A stretch of DNA of 64,000 nt from positions 1,178,001-1,242,000 of the forward strand of contig NHNW01000003.1 in the NCBI GenBank assembly GCA_002786025.1, in the 5' to 3' direction. This stretch comes from Zasmidium citrigriseum (lineage: Eukaryota > Ascomycota > Dothideomycetes > Mycosphaerellales > Mycosphaerellaceae). The notes under the pieces are model-generated. The model saw only the letters and a program-made list of their open reading frames with translations. It was not told where the DNA came from and made no database searches. The position numbers and the translations under genes were made by a program. This document shows, piece after piece, positions 60,482 to 64,000 of this stretch (positions within the stretch are counted from its first letter, which is position 1; each line of letters opens with the position of its first letter).

Positions 60482-61890
60482 ATGAGCCCACAGCAACCAC
60501 TCCAAGAATTCGACCTCATCTTCTCATCAGCAGCATCAGCGCTCAAAGATGCACTCGGCGAACTCAAACGAGCGAATTTGTCGATCAAGAATCGCCTTCG
60601 ATCCATCAAAGAAGACTCGGAATTCGTGACCAATGTCGCAGATGCGTATGGACTACCTCTCGTAGCCAACGAACGATGTGGCAGCTGGTATATCCCGCCT
60701 GATCGCAAGGCCGGGAGTGCTTATTTCAAGTCGACCGATGGCCATTTTGGACAGTGGAGTTTCAGTCTGAGGAGATTGAATTTGCAGGTGTTGGATGTTT
60801 TGGAGAGGGATGGAGGGTATGTAAAGAACGGTATATGCTTTTCCTGGAGAGTTTTGCTGACGATATTCTCAGATGTATCATCGTCGACTCCACAAGACGG
60901 GGCAAGAGCATGCCAGATGCCTTGTCAAAGACTGTTCCCATTTGGATCACGGTGTTGAATCGCCTTTTATTTCCAGACGACGCCGACTCGCATGAACTTC
61001 GAACGCCACTGGATGTGATCTCGGAATCGGAGCATGCTCAAATCGAAGCTCGACTCGATGATTGTGTTCGAGCGGTCAGGGATCTGAACTTGGACCTCGA
61101 ACGACTTCGGGTCAAACTTCACCAGAGACCTCTGCAGGTTGCATGGCAGCGGCCAGACGACAGTCTTCCAGAAAGGCCTGCAAGTGATACACCAAACCTT
61201 GTCGTTCTTTGCACTGCTTCAAATCAGACGAGCAATGCTACCTCGGCGACCTCAGACTACGTTCAAGGTGCGGCAGACGATCCCGAGAGCTGGGCTCAAG
61301 GCCTTGATGCGGCAACCTTCTGGAGACATCAGGAAGAGTTGGTGTCAACCGCCGAAGATGACCTTCCTGCTCTGATAGCATCGCTAATGGAGAGCTCGAA
61401 GCAAGATCGTAATGTTCGATCTCTTACCTTGATCAAGCCGACTTGTTGTGTCTGGATAGGGGACACGGCCTCAGCCGAAATCCTTCACACGGAGTTCGAC
61501 ATTGTGGTCTCTTGTACGTTGAAGCCCAATGCAGCAATATCCAATGCGATGGGCGCGCGTTATATCGCCCTCAAATGCTCGACAGGCAAGATCGGTAGTC
61601 GCCAGCTTCGAACAGAGTTGCCCAAGCTCGAGCGCCGACGAGATCTGTTGAAGCCTGGGAGCAAGATCCTGATTGCTTGCGAGTCTGGCAAGGATCTTGC
61701 TGTGGGTGCCGCCCTCGCCTTTGTATGCCTTTTCTGCGACTCGAAAGGAGAGCTGGGTGTCCAGGCGAATGGCGTCGATATGAACAAGACGGTCATCAAG
61801 CAGAGGCTCAGTTGGATCATGGTTTCCATGCCGGATGCATCGCCGAGTAGGGCAACCTTACAGAGCGTCAACGCCTTTCTGATGGGCTGA
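60482..61890 (+). CDS. rit1: Initiator tRNA phosphoribosyl transferase
   Basis: Two exons (60482-60816, 60873-61890) with donor GTATGT, 450 aa. The N-terminal domain has the family signature NRLRSIKEDSEFVTNVADAY, LVANERCGSWYIPP, KAGSAYFKSTDGH and QWSFSLRRLNL. Across the splice junction it continues GGCIIVDSTRRGKSMPDALS and KTVPIWITVLNRLLF. The C-terminal domain is dual-specificity-phosphatase-like, with the P-loop ACESGKDLAVGAALAF. Rit1 adds a 2'-O-ribosyl phosphate to A64 of initiator tRNA-Met, keeping it out of elongation. The first Met of the open frame is further upstream, but the Met at 60482 leads straight into the conserved domain. Confidence 0.94.
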
Positions 61891-62591
61891 AGAGGATGTG
61901 GCGGGCGGCGAATGGTCGTATAGCCACCAAGAACCCACATTACACGCAACAGGGCGTTCGGAGAAGTGGTCGATGGTGACGCCACGAGTGAGGCGAAGCA
62001 TTGCACAAGTTGCCTGTGTAACGTCCGGACGGGTATTGCATTCCTGATCGATAGTGAATCAGTATACCATCGATCGACGCCTTCTGTAGTAGAATAGTAT
62101 TGAACATCTGAACAGTCTGGTTCACTCCGAAGACATTCACATGCAAGCTATTTAAAGTTTCGCTTCTCCGGCGGCGGTTGCCCCACGTGGTTGACCGTTG
62201 CTATTTACAGCGGATAAAGTTGCAAACATCGACCGGGATCATGTTTCACGACCACCGCACCACACCAACAGCACTTCATCGCCGCCGCGGCTGATCACGC
62301 TGTAGAGAATCCTCACTCACCACTCTCACCATCCCGAGTCCCGTCTTGACAGCAGCTCGACGCCTTCTCCTGCGGCTCAAAGGGTAGCTTCGCAGCAGCC
62401 TTGCAGACTGGCGGGGGCTGTGATGCTTGGGAGCCGCGCAAGCCGCAAAGACCACGCCCTCCCTGCTCACGTCGCTGTCTCGACTGGAGTGTTTTTGCTA
62501 CTGTTGATGTCTCAGACACTCTCGTGTATTTACTTCCTCGCAGCGAGCTGAAAGCGTTCCTAGCAATCACTCAACCTCACAGCACTTCAAG
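61891..62591. other. Intergenic region
   Basis: 0.7 kb between rit1 and the MARVEL-like gene. A CACGTG motif lies near 62184. No gene called; the last 200 bp is probably the 5' leader of the next gene. Confidence 0.4.
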
Positions 62592-63555
62592 ATGCGTCTT
62601 CCACAGACGAAGCTCCAGCGGATTAAGGCTATCACGCACTTTGTCCAGCTCTTCCTCATATTCGTCGCAGGATGCCTTACGCTGGCGGTTATGACGAAGG
62701 ATGGTGGGTTTGGAGGGCAGACGGGGTTTTACTTTGCTCTGGTATGATCCTTCGCGACCGGACACAGAAGCATTCGCTGACGAGATCTAGTGCTTCTTCA
62801 CCATTCCCGCGATCATCTACCAAGTCATGGTCCCCATGTGGAGTCGAGCCTGGAGACTCAATAACGTCTGGGCCATTGCAACAATCGACATCCTCTTCGC
62901 CATCCTCTGGTTCGCCGCCTCGATCGCTGTAGCCGTGTGGAATGCCAATGGCATAGCAAAAGGGAAAGATGCCTCGGATGATAGCAGTGACAAGAACACG
63001 AACACGAGAAGAGATGACAACAAGAAGAAGGATGGGACATGTGCCTCGTTCGGCTACGGCAGTGAGACGAAGTGCGAGGTCTCGAAGGCGAGCGTCGGCT
63101 TCGGCATCGTTATTATGCTGCTATTCGCTGCCACGAGTTACATTTCTATTCGGGCCATTATCGAGTACCGACGGACTGGCGTCGTGCCGAGTGCCCATGT
63201 GGGAAAGAACCATGGTCAGCTAGAAAGGCCAGATGGAGACGACCCAAGCAAAGATGTTTGGTCGGCCAATACCGACGAGCTCAATCACACAAATGACGAT
63301 GACCGTCTGGCATATGGTCAGAATACAGAGGACGATCAGCAAGGATTGCTCAACCGGCACTCATTTGACACGCATCAACCTGCAGACGGCATGCATCCGG
63401 GCACACGGCTAAGCTACGAATCTCCCTCCCAAGTCGCAGGCCCCCCAGCTTACGACGAGAACATTGCACCGTCTGCACTCAGCCCAACGGGAGTGCCGAT
63501 GAGCCCGAACGGAAGAGTTCAATTCCCCGAGGCTAATTATAATGCTCTGCGATGA
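62592..63555 (+). CDS. MARVEL-like four-helix membrane protein
   Basis: Two exons (62592-62741, 62791-63555) with donor GTATGA, 304 aa. Four hydrophobic helices are spread over residues about 15-195: AITHFVQLFLIFVAGCLTLAV, YFALCFFTIPAIIYQVMVP (across the intron), WAIATIDILFAILWFAASIAV and SVGFGIVIMLLFAATSYISI. Between helices 3 and 4 is a loop with a Lys/Asp-rich stretch and two Cys residues. The conserved-looking WRLNNVWAIATIDILFAILWF and the four-helix layout suit the MARVEL superfamily (yeast Nce102/Fhn1 relatives at eisosomes). The C-terminal tail of about 110 residues is cytosolic, acidic, and has a PPAY motif that could recruit a Nedd4/Rsp5 ligase. Confidence 0.8.
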
Positions 63556-63703
63556 TTGTGGGGTTGAGTTTGGCGTCAGGTGTGCTCTAGGTCTGAGATA
63601 CCCATACATACTACCCGAAATCCTCTTCCGAGCCACGGCTGGTGCAAATGTTAAGAATGCCAGCTTCTCCTTGGTCCCACGTGTATGGGCTTGGTGTTTG
63701 ATT

Positions 63704-64000
63704 ATGGCCCGACCAGCTGGATTCCTCCAAATTCGCGACCCTGATCCGTACTACTGGGCGCAAAAATCTTTGGGATTGTCCACGTGGGAAGACCTTTACG
63801 AGCAGATCAAGTTGAAGAGATCTTGGTCATCCGTCGACGATAGCCGGGGCCTTTCGAACAGGTCTCCAAAGAAGCACAAGGCGGAACCGCCCAGGAGTCA
63901 GCATCGCTTCAGCGTCCAAAGCACACCTCCAGCACCCTCGAAAGAGATGCACCAGACACAGTCTCGCCTGCTATCGCTGCCTCCCGAACTCCGCCTCCAC
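63704..64000 (+). CDS. F-box-like protein, 5' part only (cut by window end)
   Basis: Open from the ATG at 63704 to the last base (99 codons, no stop). It begins MARPAGFLQIRDPDPYYWAQ, then a Lys/Arg/Ser-rich stretch with a possible nuclear signal (RSPKKHKAEPPR), and ends QSRLLSLPPELRLH. LPPELRLHI-type sequence is the usual start of fungal F-box-like substrate receptors, so the gene probably encodes such a protein. The call rests on about 10 residues, and the rest lies outside the window. Confidence 0.6.
   Translation, partial: MARPAGFLQIRDPDPYYWAQKSLGLSTWEDLYEQIKLKRSWSSVDDSRGLSNRSPKKHKAEPPRSQHRFSVQSTPPAPSKEMHQTQSRLLSLPPELRLH

Overview
The window is nuclear DNA of a filamentous ascomycete (Pezizomycotina). 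The evidence is short introns of about 45-75 nt with GTATGT/GTAAGT-type donors and CTAAC/TGCTAAT-type branch sites, dense gene packing (about one gene per 2.2 kb), and clear orthologues of fungal genes such as Ugo1, Sec72, Rit1, Yah1, Pre6 and SRP54. It also has a chromodomain/HDA2-3 protein of the type found in Neurospora HCHC complexes. A Dothideomycete is my guess from overall style only. All gene models were spliced by eye; every multi-exon model was checked for phase, and its spliced length is divisible by three.

Layout. 0-9 kb: a small unknown gene, an M18 aminopeptidase with a long N-terminal extension, an SDR, a DJ-1/PfpI protein and a flavin monooxygenase. 8.7-12.2 kb: two tiny Gly-rich low-complexity proteins and what looks like a decayed gene. 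13-21 kb: a Mn-type CDF transporter, an unknown 767-residue protein with a coding minisatellite, and a CAP10 glycosyltransferase. 21.6-29.6 kb: dTMP kinase, then a group of three genes (secreted beta-lactamase-fold hydrolase, UNC93-like transporter, MurQ-kinase fusion), then Slx1. 30-47 kb: KDM5 histone demethylase, proteasome alpha4, SRP54, the chromodomain/AT-hook/HDA2-3 protein and a GFA-fold protein. 47-64 kb: a beta-propeller inositol 5-phosphatase, a CHY zinc-finger protein, a broken S28 peptidase, a small unknown protein, Yah1, Ugo1, Sec72, Rit1, a MARVEL-like membrane protein and the start of an F-box-like gene cut by the window end.

The most interesting part is 22.3-28.4 kb. A predicted secreted hydrolase resembles the bacterial YbbE/AmiE group of muropeptide-rescue enzymes. 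It lies next to a membrane transporter, which is divergently transcribed from a single gene encoding MurNAc-6-phosphate etherase (MurQ) fused to a BadF/NagK/MurK-type sugar kinase. Together these could release, import, phosphorylate and convert bacterial N-acetylmuramic acid to GlcNAc-6-phosphate, which would be a muropeptide-salvage gene set inside a fungal genome. The domain calls are strong; the pathway is inference.

Two genes look damaged: the S28 peptidase (a 17-bp tandem duplication shifts the frame before the catalytic Asp and His) and an unknown gene at 10.4-12.2 kb.
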